From Pseudomonadota bacterium (GTDB lineage Bacteria; Pseudomonadota; Alphaproteobacteria; Rhodobacterales; Rhodobacteraceae), in the NCBI GenBank assembly GCA_021813645.1, contig JAKAJW010000309.1, positions 1-5,300 on the forward strand: 5,300 bases of DNA, written 5' to 3'. Both the position numbers and the translations under genes were made by a program. Under the pieces are notes generated by a model. That model made no database searches, was not told where the DNA came from, and worked only from the letters and a program-made list of their open reading frames with translations. Below, piece by piece: positions 1-5,300 of the stretch; the first letter of the stretch is position 1, and each line of letters starts with the position of its first letter.

Positions 1-928
1 CAACCGGCCGGTGCCCAATCCGAAGATCAAGCCGGGCGACAGCCCGCTGTTCAACCGCGCGGTGCAGGGGCTCTATGAGCTCGGCTCCACCTTCAAGATC
101 TTCGACGTCGGCCAGGCGCTCGACCTCGGGCTGATCACGCCGCAGACGATGATCGACACCACGCCGTTCCGCATCGGCAAGTTCCTGATCCACGACTTCC
201 ACAACTACGGCTCCAAGCTCTCGGTCACCGACGTGATCCGCCAAAGCTCCAACATCGGCGCGGCGCGGATCGCCATGCTGATCGGCGGCGAACGGCAGAA
301 GGCCTTCCTGAAGTCGCTCGGCCTGCTCGAACCCGCGCCGGTGCAGCTGATCGAGGCCAAGGACGTGCGGCCGCAATACCCCTCGAACTGGTCCGACGTC
401 TCGACCATGACGATCGCCTATGGCCACGGCATCTCGGTCTCGCCGCTGATGCTGGCCGCCGGCTATGCCAGCATGCTGAACGGCGGCATGCGGGTCTACC
501 CGAGCCTGGTGATGACCGACCATCCGAAGATCGGCCCGCGCATCGTCTCCGAGGCGACCTCGGACAAGCTGCGGGCAATGCTGCGCAATGTGGTCACCTC
601 CGGCACCGCCTCGCTCGGCGACGTGCCGGGCTACGACGTCGGCGGCAAGACCGGCACCGCCGACAAGGTGAACCCCGACGGCGGCTATTATCACGACAAG
701 GTGGTGTCCACCTTCGCCTCGGTTTTCCCGGTGGCGCACCCGAAATACGTGCTGATCGTGATGCTCGACGAACCCTCCGACAACATGGACGGCACCCCGC
801 GCCGCACCGCCGGCTACACCGCCGTGCCGATCACGGCCGAGATCATCCGCCGGGCGGCGCCGCTCCTCGGGATGCCGCCAGAGATTGCCTCCGCGCCGCT
901 CAATGCGATAACACTCGCGCGCAACTGA
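1..928 (+). CDS. ftsI: Septal peptidoglycan transpeptidase FtsI (PBP3), 3' part
   Basis: This is the C-terminal part (about 308 codons, first full codon at 2) of a class B penicillin-binding protein. FtsI is the D,D-transpeptidase that cross-links septal peptidoglycan on the periplasmic face of the inner membrane, working with FtsW in the divisome. The three motifs of the penicillin-binding fold are present and in order: STFK with the acylated serine at 86-88 and the lysine at 95-97, SSN at 245-253, and KTGT at 647-658. The stretch YGHGISVSPLMLAAGYA between the second and third motifs and VLIVMLDEP after KTGT are also typical. The short cytoplasmic tail, membrane anchor and pedestal domain lie upstream of the window. 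The family is about 580 residues long, so roughly the last half is seen. The TGA at 926-928 is followed closely by murE, as in other dcw clusters. A different class B PBP such as PBP2 is unlikely, because murE-murF-mraY follow directly. Confidence 0.96.
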   Translation, partial: NRPVPNPKIKPGDSPLFNRAVQGLYELGSTFKIFDVGQALDLGLITPQTMIDTTPFRIGKFLIHDFHNYGSKLSVTDVIRQSSNIGAARIAMLIGGERQKAFLKSLGLLEPAPVQLIEAKDVRPQYPSNWSDVSTMTIAYGHGISVSPLMLAAGYASMLNGGMRVYPSLVMTDHPKIGPRIVSEATSDKLRAMLRNVVTSGTASLGDVPGYDVGGKTGTADKVNPDGGYYHDKVVSTFASVFPVAHPKYVLIVMLDEPSDNMDGTPRRTAGYTAVPITAEIIRRAAPLLGMPPEIASAPLNAITLARN

Positions 929-929
929 C

Positions 930-937
930 GGGGGTGG
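930..937 (+). promoter_or_regulatory. Possible murE ribosome binding site
   Basis: A G-rich stretch (GGGGGTGG) lies 7 bases before the TTG at 945, just after the ftsI stop. It matches the anti-Shine-Dalgarno sequence only moderately. It favours the TTG start of murE over the ATG at 984, which has no well-spaced purine-rich site: the nearest, AAAAGGCGGG at 961-970, ends 13 bases away. Confidence 0.4.
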
Positions 938-944
938 CCGAAGC

Positions 945-2453
945 TTGAGACAAGCGGGCGAAAAGGCGGGCGCGACGCGACGGATGAGCCTTTCGGAGCT
1001 GGGCCTGGCGGCGCGCGGCGGCCGCGAGGCCATGGTGAGCGGCCTCACCGTGGACAGTCGCGAGGCCGGGCCGGGCATGCTGTTCGCCGCCCTGCCGGGT
1101 TCCAGGGTGCATGGCGCAACCTTCGCCGCCTCGGTGCTCGAAAAAGGCGTCGCCGCCGTGCTGACCGATCCGGAGGGCGCCCGGCTCGCCGCCGGGGCGC
1201 TGGCCGATGCTCCGGCGGCGCTGGTGGTGGTGGAAGAGCCGCGCGCGGCGCTGTCGCGTGCCGCCGCGCTGTGGTTCGGCGCCCCGCCCGAGGTGATGGT
1301 GGCGGTGACCGGCACCAACGGCAAGACCTCGGTGGCCACCTTCGCCCGCCAGATCTGGGCGGCGCTCGGCCATCCGGCGATCAATCTCGGCACCACCGGG
1401 ATCGAGGGGGCCTGGGAAGCGCCGCTGCATCACACCACGCCCGATCCGATCACCCTGCACCGCGCCCTGGCCGAGGCCGCCGCCGCAGGCATCACCCATG
1501 CCGCGATGGAGGCCTCGAGCCACGGGCTCGACCAGCACCGGCTGGATGGCGTGCGGCTCGCCGCGGCGGCCTTCACCAACTTCACCCAGGATCACCTCGA
1601 CTACCACCACAGCTTCGACGCCTATTTCGCCGCCAAGGCCCGGCTGTTCTCCGAAGTCCTGCCGGAGGACGGCACCGTCGTCGCCAATATGAACGATCCC
1701 GCTGGCACCCGCGTCGCCGCCATCGCCGCCGCCCGCGGTCAGGAATTGATCGGCGTCGGCCATTCCGCCGCCTGTGACCTGCGGATCACCGGCCAGCGCT
1801 TCGACGCGACGGGGCAGGACCTGCGCTTTGTCTGGAAAGGACAAGCCTACCAGGCGCGGCTGAGCCTGATTGGCGGGTTCCAGGCGGAAAATGTGCTGGT
1901 CGCCGCCGGCCTCACCATCGCCGCCGGCGAACCGGCCGAGGCGGTGTTCGGCGTGCTCGACCGGCTCGCCACCGTGCGCGGCCGGATGCAGCTTGCCGCC
2001 ACCCGCGCCAATGGCGCCTCGGTCTTCGTCGATTATTCCCACACCCCCGACGCCATCGCCACCGCGCTGAAGGCGCTGCGCCCGCATGTGCTCGGCCGGC
2101 TGGTCATCGTCTTCGGCGCGGGCGGCGACCGCGATCGCGGCAAGCGGCCGCTGATGGGCGCGGCCGCGGCCGAACACGCCGATCTCTGCATCGTCACCGA
2201 CGACAACCCGCGATCCGAGGATCCGACGGCGATCCGCGCCGCGGTGCTCGCCGCCTGCCCGGGCGCGACCGAAATCGGCGACCGCGCCGAGGCGATCCTG
2301 CGCGGCGCGGCGGCGTTGGGGCCGGGCGACGCGCTGCTGATCGCCGGCAAGGGCCACGAGAGCGGCCAGACGATCGGCTCCACCACCTATCCGTTCGACG
2401 ATGTGGAACAGGCCAGCCTCGCCGTCGCCGCGCTCGATGGGAGGCGGGCGTGA
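945..2453 (+). CDS. murE: UDP-MurNAc-L-Ala-D-Glu:meso-diaminopimelate ligase MurE
   Basis: MurE is a cytoplasmic ATP-dependent ligase that adds the third residue of the peptidoglycan stem peptide. The frame gives 502 residues from TTG 945 (numbering used here), or 489 from ATG 984. The three Mur ligase domains can be followed. The N-terminal UDP-substrate domain contains LTVDSR and ALPGSRVHG. The central ATPase domain has the P-loop GTNGKTS at residues 123-129, TTPDP at 164-168, ASSHGLDQHRLDG, and YFAAKARLF with Lys231, the position of the carbamylated lysine in the family. The C-terminal domain carries DNPR at 420-423, the meso-diaminopimelate signature, and GKGHE at 468-472, which also contacts the amino acid in E. 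coli MurE. meso-DAP is therefore the predicted substrate rather than lysine. The start is uncertain: TTG 945 has a G-rich site upstream, whereas ATG 984 gives MSLSELGL, which resembles relatives I recall, and codons 945-983 include AGA and CGA, rare for this composition. The stop overlaps the murF start. Confidence 0.96.
   Translation: MRQAGEKAGATRRMSLSELGLAARGGREAMVSGLTVDSREAGPGMLFAALPGSRVHGATFAASVLEKGVAAVLTDPEGARLAAGALADAPAALVVVEEPRAALSRAAALWFGAPPEVMVAVTGTNGKTSVATFARQIWAALGHPAINLGTTGIEGAWEAPLHHTTPDPITLHRALAEAAAAGITHAAMEASSHGLDQHRLDGVRLAAAAFTNFTQDHLDYHHSFDAYFAAKARLFSEVLPEDGTVVANMNDPAGTRVAAIAAARGQELIGVGHSAACDLRITGQRFDATGQDLRFVWKGQAYQARLSLIGGFQAENVLVAAGLTIAAGEPAEAVFGVLDRLATVRGRMQLAATRANGASVFVDYSHTPDAIATALKALRPHVLGRLVIVFGAGGDRDRGKRPLMGAAAAEHADLCIVTDDNPRSEDPTAIRAAVLAACPGATEIGDRAEAILRGAAALGPGDALLIAGKGHESGQTIGSTTYPFDDVEQASLAVAALDGRRA
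2439..2444 (+). promoter_or_regulatory. murF ribosome binding site
   Basis: GGGAGG lies inside the last codons of murE, 5 bases before the GTG at 2450. Its good match and spacing support the GTG as the murF start even though it overlaps the murE stop. Confidence 0.7.
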
Positions 2454-3898
2454 GCGCGCTCTGGACCGCCGCCGAGGCCGCCGCCGCGACCGGCGGGCAG
2501 GCGACCCTTCCCTTCACCGCCTCCGGCGTCTCGATCGACAGCCGCAGCCTGGAAGCAGGCGATCTGTTCGTCGCCTTGAAGGACGTGCGCGACGGCCATG
2601 ATTTCGTCGCTCAGGCCTTCGCCCGCGGCGCCGCGGCCGCGCTGGTCACTCACCGGCCTGAGGGCGTGGCGGCCGATGCGCCGCTCTTGATCGTGCCCGA
2701 TGTGCTCGAGGCGCTCGGCCGGCTCGGCGCCGCCGCCCGCGCCCGCACCCGGGCCAAGGTGGTCGCCGTCACCGGCTCGGTCGGCAAGACCTCGTCGAAG
2801 GAGATGCTGCGCGCCGTGCTGTCCGGCCAGGGCCGCACCCATGCCGCCGAGGCGAGCTTCAACAACCAATGGGGCGTGCCGCTGACCCTGGCGCGGATGC
2901 CCGCCGCCACCGAATATGCGGTGATCGAGATCGGCATGAACCACCCCGGCGAGATCGCGCCGCTCGCCCGGCTGGCGCAGCCGCATGTCGTGCTGATCAC
3001 CACCGTCGCCGCCGCGCATCTGGAAGCCTTCGACTCGGTCGAGGACATCGCCCGCGAAAAGGCCTCGATCGTGCAGGGCATGGTGCCGCCCGGCACCGCC
3101 GTGCTGAACGCCGATCTTGCGGTGACGCCGATCCTCACCACGGCCGCGGCCGAGGTCGGCGCCCGCACGATCCTGTTCGGCGCCAGCGCTGCGGCGGAGT
3201 TCCGCCTGATCGGGGCGCAGTTGGCCGGCGATGCCACGGTGGTGCGCGCCGATGCCGCCGGCCGGCCGCTTCTGTTCAAGGTCCGCACCGCCGGGCGCCA
3301 CTTCGCGCTGAACGCGCTCGGCGTGCTGGCGGTGGCCGAGGCGCTCGGCCTCGATATGGGTCTCGCCGCCGCCGACCTCGGCCAGTGGCAGCCGCCGATC
3401 GGCCGCGGTGCGCGCGAACGCATCCAGCTCGACATCCTGCACGAGGCGATGGCCTTCGAGCTGATCGACGACGCCTTCAACGCCAATCCGGCCTCGCTGG
3501 CCGCCGCCCTCGATCTGCTCGCCACGGCCAAGCCGATCAACGACGTCGGTCGGGTCGCCGAGGGCCGCCGCGTCGCCGTCTTGGGCGACATGCTGGAACT
3601 CGGGCCGCAGGAACTGGCGCTGCACCGCGCCGTCGCCGATCACCCGGCGCTCGCCTCCGTCGCCCTGATCCATTGCGTCGGCCCGCGGATGCGGGCGCTC
3701 TGGCAGGCACTGCCGGCGCGCCAACGCGGGCTCTGGACCGAGACCGCGGCCGAAATGGCGGCGCAGGCGCGCCATCTCGTCGATGCCGGCGATGTCGTCT
3801 TGGTGAAGGGCTCCAAAGGCTCCAAGGTCAGCCTGGTGGTTGACGCGCTGCGCAAACTGAGCCATGCCGCGACGCCGCAATCCCGGAGGACGGTCTGA
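2450..3898 (+). CDS. murF: UDP-MurNAc-tripeptide:D-alanyl-D-alanine ligase MurF
   Basis: MurF is the cytoplasmic ATP-dependent ligase that adds the D-Ala-D-Ala dipeptide, completing UDP-MurNAc-pentapeptide, the MraY substrate. The 482-residue product shows the family pattern: an N-terminal substrate domain with GVSIDSRSLEAGDLFVALK, the P-loop GSVGKTS at residues 109-115, NNQWGVP at 138-144, EIGMNH at 160-165, AHLEAF, Lys204 in REKASI (probable carbamylated lysine), DDAFNANP at 340-347, LGDMLELG at 378-385, and KGSKGSK at 453-459 near the end. DDAFNANP and LGDMLELG separate it clearly from MurE, MurC and MurD. It is about 30 residues longer than E. coli MurF (452), partly through short inserts such as the one before GRRVAVLGDM; I take this as normal for alphaproteobacteria. 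The start is a GTG sharing four bases (GTGA) with the murE stop, with a good ribosome binding site, so translation is probably coupled to murE. The TGA stop touches the mraY ATG. Confidence 0.96.
   Translation: MSALWTAAEAAAATGGQATLPFTASGVSIDSRSLEAGDLFVALKDVRDGHDFVAQAFARGAAAALVTHRPEGVAADAPLLIVPDVLEALGRLGAAARARTRAKVVAVTGSVGKTSSKEMLRAVLSGQGRTHAAEASFNNQWGVPLTLARMPAATEYAVIEIGMNHPGEIAPLARLAQPHVVLITTVAAAHLEAFDSVEDIAREKASIVQGMVPPGTAVLNADLAVTPILTTAAAEVGARTILFGASAAAEFRLIGAQLAGDATVVRADAAGRPLLFKVRTAGRHFALNALGVLAVAEALGLDMGLAAADLGQWQPPIGRGARERIQLDILHEAMAFELIDDAFNANPASLAAALDLLATAKPINDVGRVAEGRRVAVLGDMLELGPQELALHRAVADHPALASVALIHCVGPRMRALWQALPARQRGLWTETAAEMAAQARHLVDAGDVVLVKGSKGSKVSLVVDALRKLSHAATPQSRRTV
3885..3890 (+). 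promoter_or_regulatory. mraY ribosome binding site
   Basis: GGAGGA, close to the consensus Shine-Dalgarno, sits within the 3' end of murF, 8 bases before the ATG at 3899. It fixes the mraY start immediately after the murF stop. Confidence 0.8.
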
Positions 3899-4981
3899 AT
3901 GCTCTATTGGCTGAGCGAGCTTGCCCATGGCGGCGGCATCTTCAACCTCTTCCGCTACATCACCTTCCGCGCCGGCGGCGCCTTCTTCACCGCGCTGATC
4001 TTCGGCTTCCTGTTCGGCCGGCCGCTGATCGACTTCCTGCGCGCCCGCCAGAAGAAGGGCCAGCCGATCCGCAGCGACGGCCCGCAGAGCCATTTCTCCA
4101 AGGCCGGCACGCCGACCATGGGCGGCATGCTGATCCTCGGCGCGCTGGTGGTCTCCACCCTGCTTTGGGCGCGGCTCGACAACGTCTATGTCTGGCTGGT
4201 GCTGATGGTGACGCTGGGCTTCGCGGCGATCGGCTTCGCTGACGACTGGAAGAAGGTGACCAAGCAAAACACCAAGGGCGTGTCGAGCCGGGTGCGCTTC
4301 CTGCTCGGCCTCCTGTTCGCCGCCGTAGCGGGCTATCTGACGGCCCACGCCCAGCCGGCCGAGCTGACCGACACGCTGGCGCTGCCCTTCTTCAAGACCG
4401 TGTTGATCCAGATGGGCTATTTCTTCGTGCCCTTCGCCATGCTGGTGATCGTCGGCGCCGCCAATGCGGTGAACCTGACCGATGGGCTCGACGGGCTGGC
4501 GATCATGCCGGCGATGATCGCCGCCGGCACGCTGGGGCTGATCGCCTATGTCGTCGGCAACTACAATTACGCCACCTACCTCGATCTGCATTTCGTGCCC
4601 GGCACGGGGGAGTTGCTGATCTTCGTCTCGGCGCTGATCGGCGGCGGCCTCGGCTTTCTCTGGTACAACGCGCCGCCGGCCGCGGTGTTCATGGGCGATA
4701 CCGGCTCGCTGGCGCTCGGCGGCGCGCTCGGCGCCATCGCGGTGGCGATCAAGCACGAGATCGTGCTCGCCATCGTCGGCGGTCTCTTTGTGGTCGAGGC
4801 GCTCTCGGTCATCATTCAGGTCGCCTATTTCAAGCGCACCGGCAAACGGGTGTTCCTGATGGCGCCGATCCACCACCACTTCGAGAAGAAGGGCTGGGCC
4901 GAGCCGCAGATCGTCATCCGGTTCTGGATCATCTCTCTGATCCTGGCGCTGATCGGCCTGGCGACGCTGAAACTGCGCTGA
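3899..4981 (+). CDS. mraY: Phospho-N-acetylmuramoyl-pentapeptide transferase MraY
   Basis: MraY is an integral inner-membrane enzyme that transfers phospho-MurNAc-pentapeptide from UDP to undecaprenyl phosphate, making lipid I, the first membrane step of peptidoglycan synthesis. The 360-residue product has the same length as E. coli MraY and keeps its landmarks in register. HFSKAGTPTMGG is at residues 65-76, the magnesium/catalytic pair Asp115-Asp116 is in GFADDWKK, NLTDGLDGL starts at 192, Asp267 is in FMGDTGSLALGG, and the triple histidine of APIHHHFEKKGW is at 325-327. Many hydrophobic stretches, for example around residues 20-40, 75-110, 130-150, 165-190, 195-220, 235-255, 270-305 and 338-358, agree with the ten-helix topology of the family. 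The related WecA family lacks the HHHFEKKGW element in this form, so the assignment is firm. The ATG follows the murF TGA with no gap and has a near-consensus ribosome binding site, suggesting termination-reinitiation coupling. A 91-base gap follows before murD. Confidence 0.98.
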   Translation: MLYWLSELAHGGGIFNLFRYITFRAGGAFFTALIFGFLFGRPLIDFLRARQKKGQPIRSDGPQSHFSKAGTPTMGGMLILGALVVSTLLWARLDNVYVWLVLMVTLGFAAIGFADDWKKVTKQNTKGVSSRVRFLLGLLFAAVAGYLTAHAQPAELTDTLALPFFKTVLIQMGYFFVPFAMLVIVGAANAVNLTDGLDGLAIMPAMIAAGTLGLIAYVVGNYNYATYLDLHFVPGTGELLIFVSALIGGGLGFLWYNAPPAAVFMGDTGSLALGGALGAIAVAIKHEIVLAIVGGLFVVEALSVIIQVAYFKRTGKRVFLMAPIHHHFEKKGWAEPQIVIRFWIISLILALIGLATLKLR

Positions 4982-4996
4982 AGGCCGCAGGGGGCA

Positions 4997-5023
4997 GCGT
5001 CCCGGTTTTCCCGCCCAGGACGC
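4997..5023 (+). other. Imperfect hairpin in the mraY-murD gap
   Basis: GCGTCC (4997-5002) and GGACGC (5018-5023) are perfect reverse complements. Inside the 15-base loop, CGG (5003-5005) can pair with CCG (5011-5013) around TTTTC, leaving a four-base bulge on the 3' side. The structure is GC-rich and begins 16 bases after the mraY stop, but no T-run follows, so it is not a typical intrinsic terminator. It could be an RNA-stabilising or processing element, or chance in such GC-rich DNA. Confidence 0.35.
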
Positions 5024-5036
5024 GTTCCTCGTGTAG

Positions 5037-5062
5037 CCGCGGGTATTTGAGCCAAGAAGAAA
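5037..5062 (+). promoter_or_regulatory. Intergenic motif CCGCGGGTATTTG...CCAAGAAGAAA
   Basis: This short stretch differs from its surroundings: a CCGCGG palindrome, then GGTATTTGAGCCAAGAAG, with a small dyad (TTG at 5047-5049, CAA at 5053-5055) and an A/G-rich end. From memory, similar strings (GTATTTGG..CCAAGAAGAA) occur in many intergenic regions of Rhodobacteraceae, often near gene ends; I could not check this here. Here its A/G-rich end runs straight into the murD ribosome binding site. Its function is unknown to me. I see no convincing -35/-10 promoter pair. Confidence 0.35.
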
Positions 5063-5067
5063 GGCGG
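5059..5067 (+). promoter_or_regulatory. murD ribosome binding site
   Basis: GAAAGGCGG lies 5 bases before the ATG at 5073, with its AAAGG core 8 bases away. It is a moderate Shine-Dalgarno match at good spacing and supports this start. Confidence 0.5.
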
Positions 5068-5072
5068 ACTGT

Positions 5073-5300
5073 ATGATTCCGGTACGCGGGTTTGACGGGC
5101 GCAGGGTCGCCGTGCTGGGGCTCGGCCGTTCGGGGCTGGCGCTGGCCGCGGCGCTGGCGGCGGGCGGCGCCGAGGCGCTCCTGTGGGACGACAGCCCCGA
5201 GGCGCGGACCAAGGCCGAGGCCGCCGGCTACGCGCTGACCGACCTCACCCGCGAACGGGCGCTCGAAGGGGTGGCCTGCCTCGTGGTCTCGCCCGGCATT
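5073..5300 (+). CDS. murD: UDP-MurNAc-L-alanine:D-glutamate ligase MurD, 5' part
   Basis: The first 76 codons of MurD are present and the frame is still open at the window end. MurD is the cytoplasmic ATP-dependent ligase that adds D-glutamate to UDP-MurNAc-L-Ala, one step before MurE. The visible part is the N-terminal Rossmann-like UDP-binding domain: the first strand and glycine loop VAVLGLGRSGLA (residues 12-23), the end of the second strand LLWDDSP (36-42), and VVSPGI (71-76), matching the SPGI element of the family. The P-loop and catalytic domain lie outside the window. The start MIPVRGF resembles MurD N-termini that I recall from Rhodobacteraceae. The position after mraY is the standard dcw order, and ftsW would be expected next. 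Unlike the genes upstream, it is separated from its neighbour by 91 bases, so its translation is not directly coupled to mraY. MurC begins with a comparable glycine-rich fold, but the context and the SPGI element favour MurD. Confidence 0.93.
   Translation, partial: MIPVRGFDGRRVAVLGLGRSGLALAAALAAGGAEALLWDDSPEARTKAEAAGYALTDLTRERALEGVACLVVSPGI

Noticed and set aside
2161..2172. GGCCGCGG palindromic strings recurring in murE and murF (also near 2631, 3141 and 3745)
   Set aside because: They fall in codon runs for Ala/Ala/Glu-type residues and are expected by chance at this GC content; no regular spacing.
900..2357. A 485-codon open frame on the - strand, antisense to murE
   Set aside because: Same composition effect: low-complexity G/R/H-rich product, no family motif, and full overlap with a clearly real murE.
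2869..3843. A 324-codon + strand frame inside murF in another reading frame
   Set aside because: The product is extremely arginine-rich with no motif, as expected from out-of-frame reading of GC-rich codons; murF is intact in its own frame.
4997..5030. Intrinsic terminator after mraY
   Set aside because: The hairpin is not followed by a T-run (next bases GTTCCTCGTG), and murD is expected on the same transcript.
5025..5072. Sigma-70 promoter for murD
   Set aside because: TATTTG at 5044-5049 is a weak -10-like match with no credible -35 at proper spacing.
2387..5212. A 941-codon open frame on the - strand, antisense to murF, mraY and the murD start
   Set aside because: Antisense stop codons are rare in such GC-rich genes. 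The translation is repetitive and rich in R, G, H, Q, D and E with no recognisable domain, it ignores gene boundaries, and the + strand carries well-conserved genes throughout.

Overview
The window is a piece of the division and cell wall (dcw) cluster of a high-GC Gram-negative bacterium. All genes are on the + strand, in the order ftsI (3' part) - murE - murF - mraY - murD (5' part), which is the classical dcw order. Protein style points to an alphaproteobacterium, most likely Rhodobacterales/Rhodobacteraceae. Grounds are very high GC with mostly G or C at third codon positions, the MurD N-terminus beginning MIPVRGF, the MurF motif NNQWGVPLTLARMP, and a MurE with the meso-diaminopimelate signature DNPR. 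The family assignment comes from remembered protein style, not from a database search.

Layout: 1-928 carries the transpeptidase domain of the septal penicillin-binding protein FtsI, with all three active-site motifs. MurE begins 16 bases later at a TTG, or 55 bases later at an ATG, and runs to 2453. MurF starts at a GTG inside the murE stop (GTGA overlap) and ends at 3898. MraY starts at the very next base and ends at 4981. A 91-base gap (4982-5072) follows, the only real non-coding stretch; it holds an imperfect hairpin and an A-rich motif leading into the murD ribosome binding site. MurD starts at 5073 and runs off the window.

The genes work as one pathway. MurD (D-Glu), MurE (meso-DAP) and MurF (D-Ala-D-Ala) extend the peptide on UDP-MurNAc in the cytoplasm. 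MraY moves the finished phospho-MurNAc-pentapeptide to undecaprenyl phosphate in the inner membrane. FtsI cross-links the exported product at the septum. Tight spacing and overlapping start/stop codons indicate one transcript with translational coupling.

I found no previously undescribed system, mobile element, RNA gene or CRISPR array. All catalytic motifs checked are intact. The points worth a second look are the 91-base mraY-murD gap and the murE start codon. Very long antisense open frames exist but look like composition artefacts.
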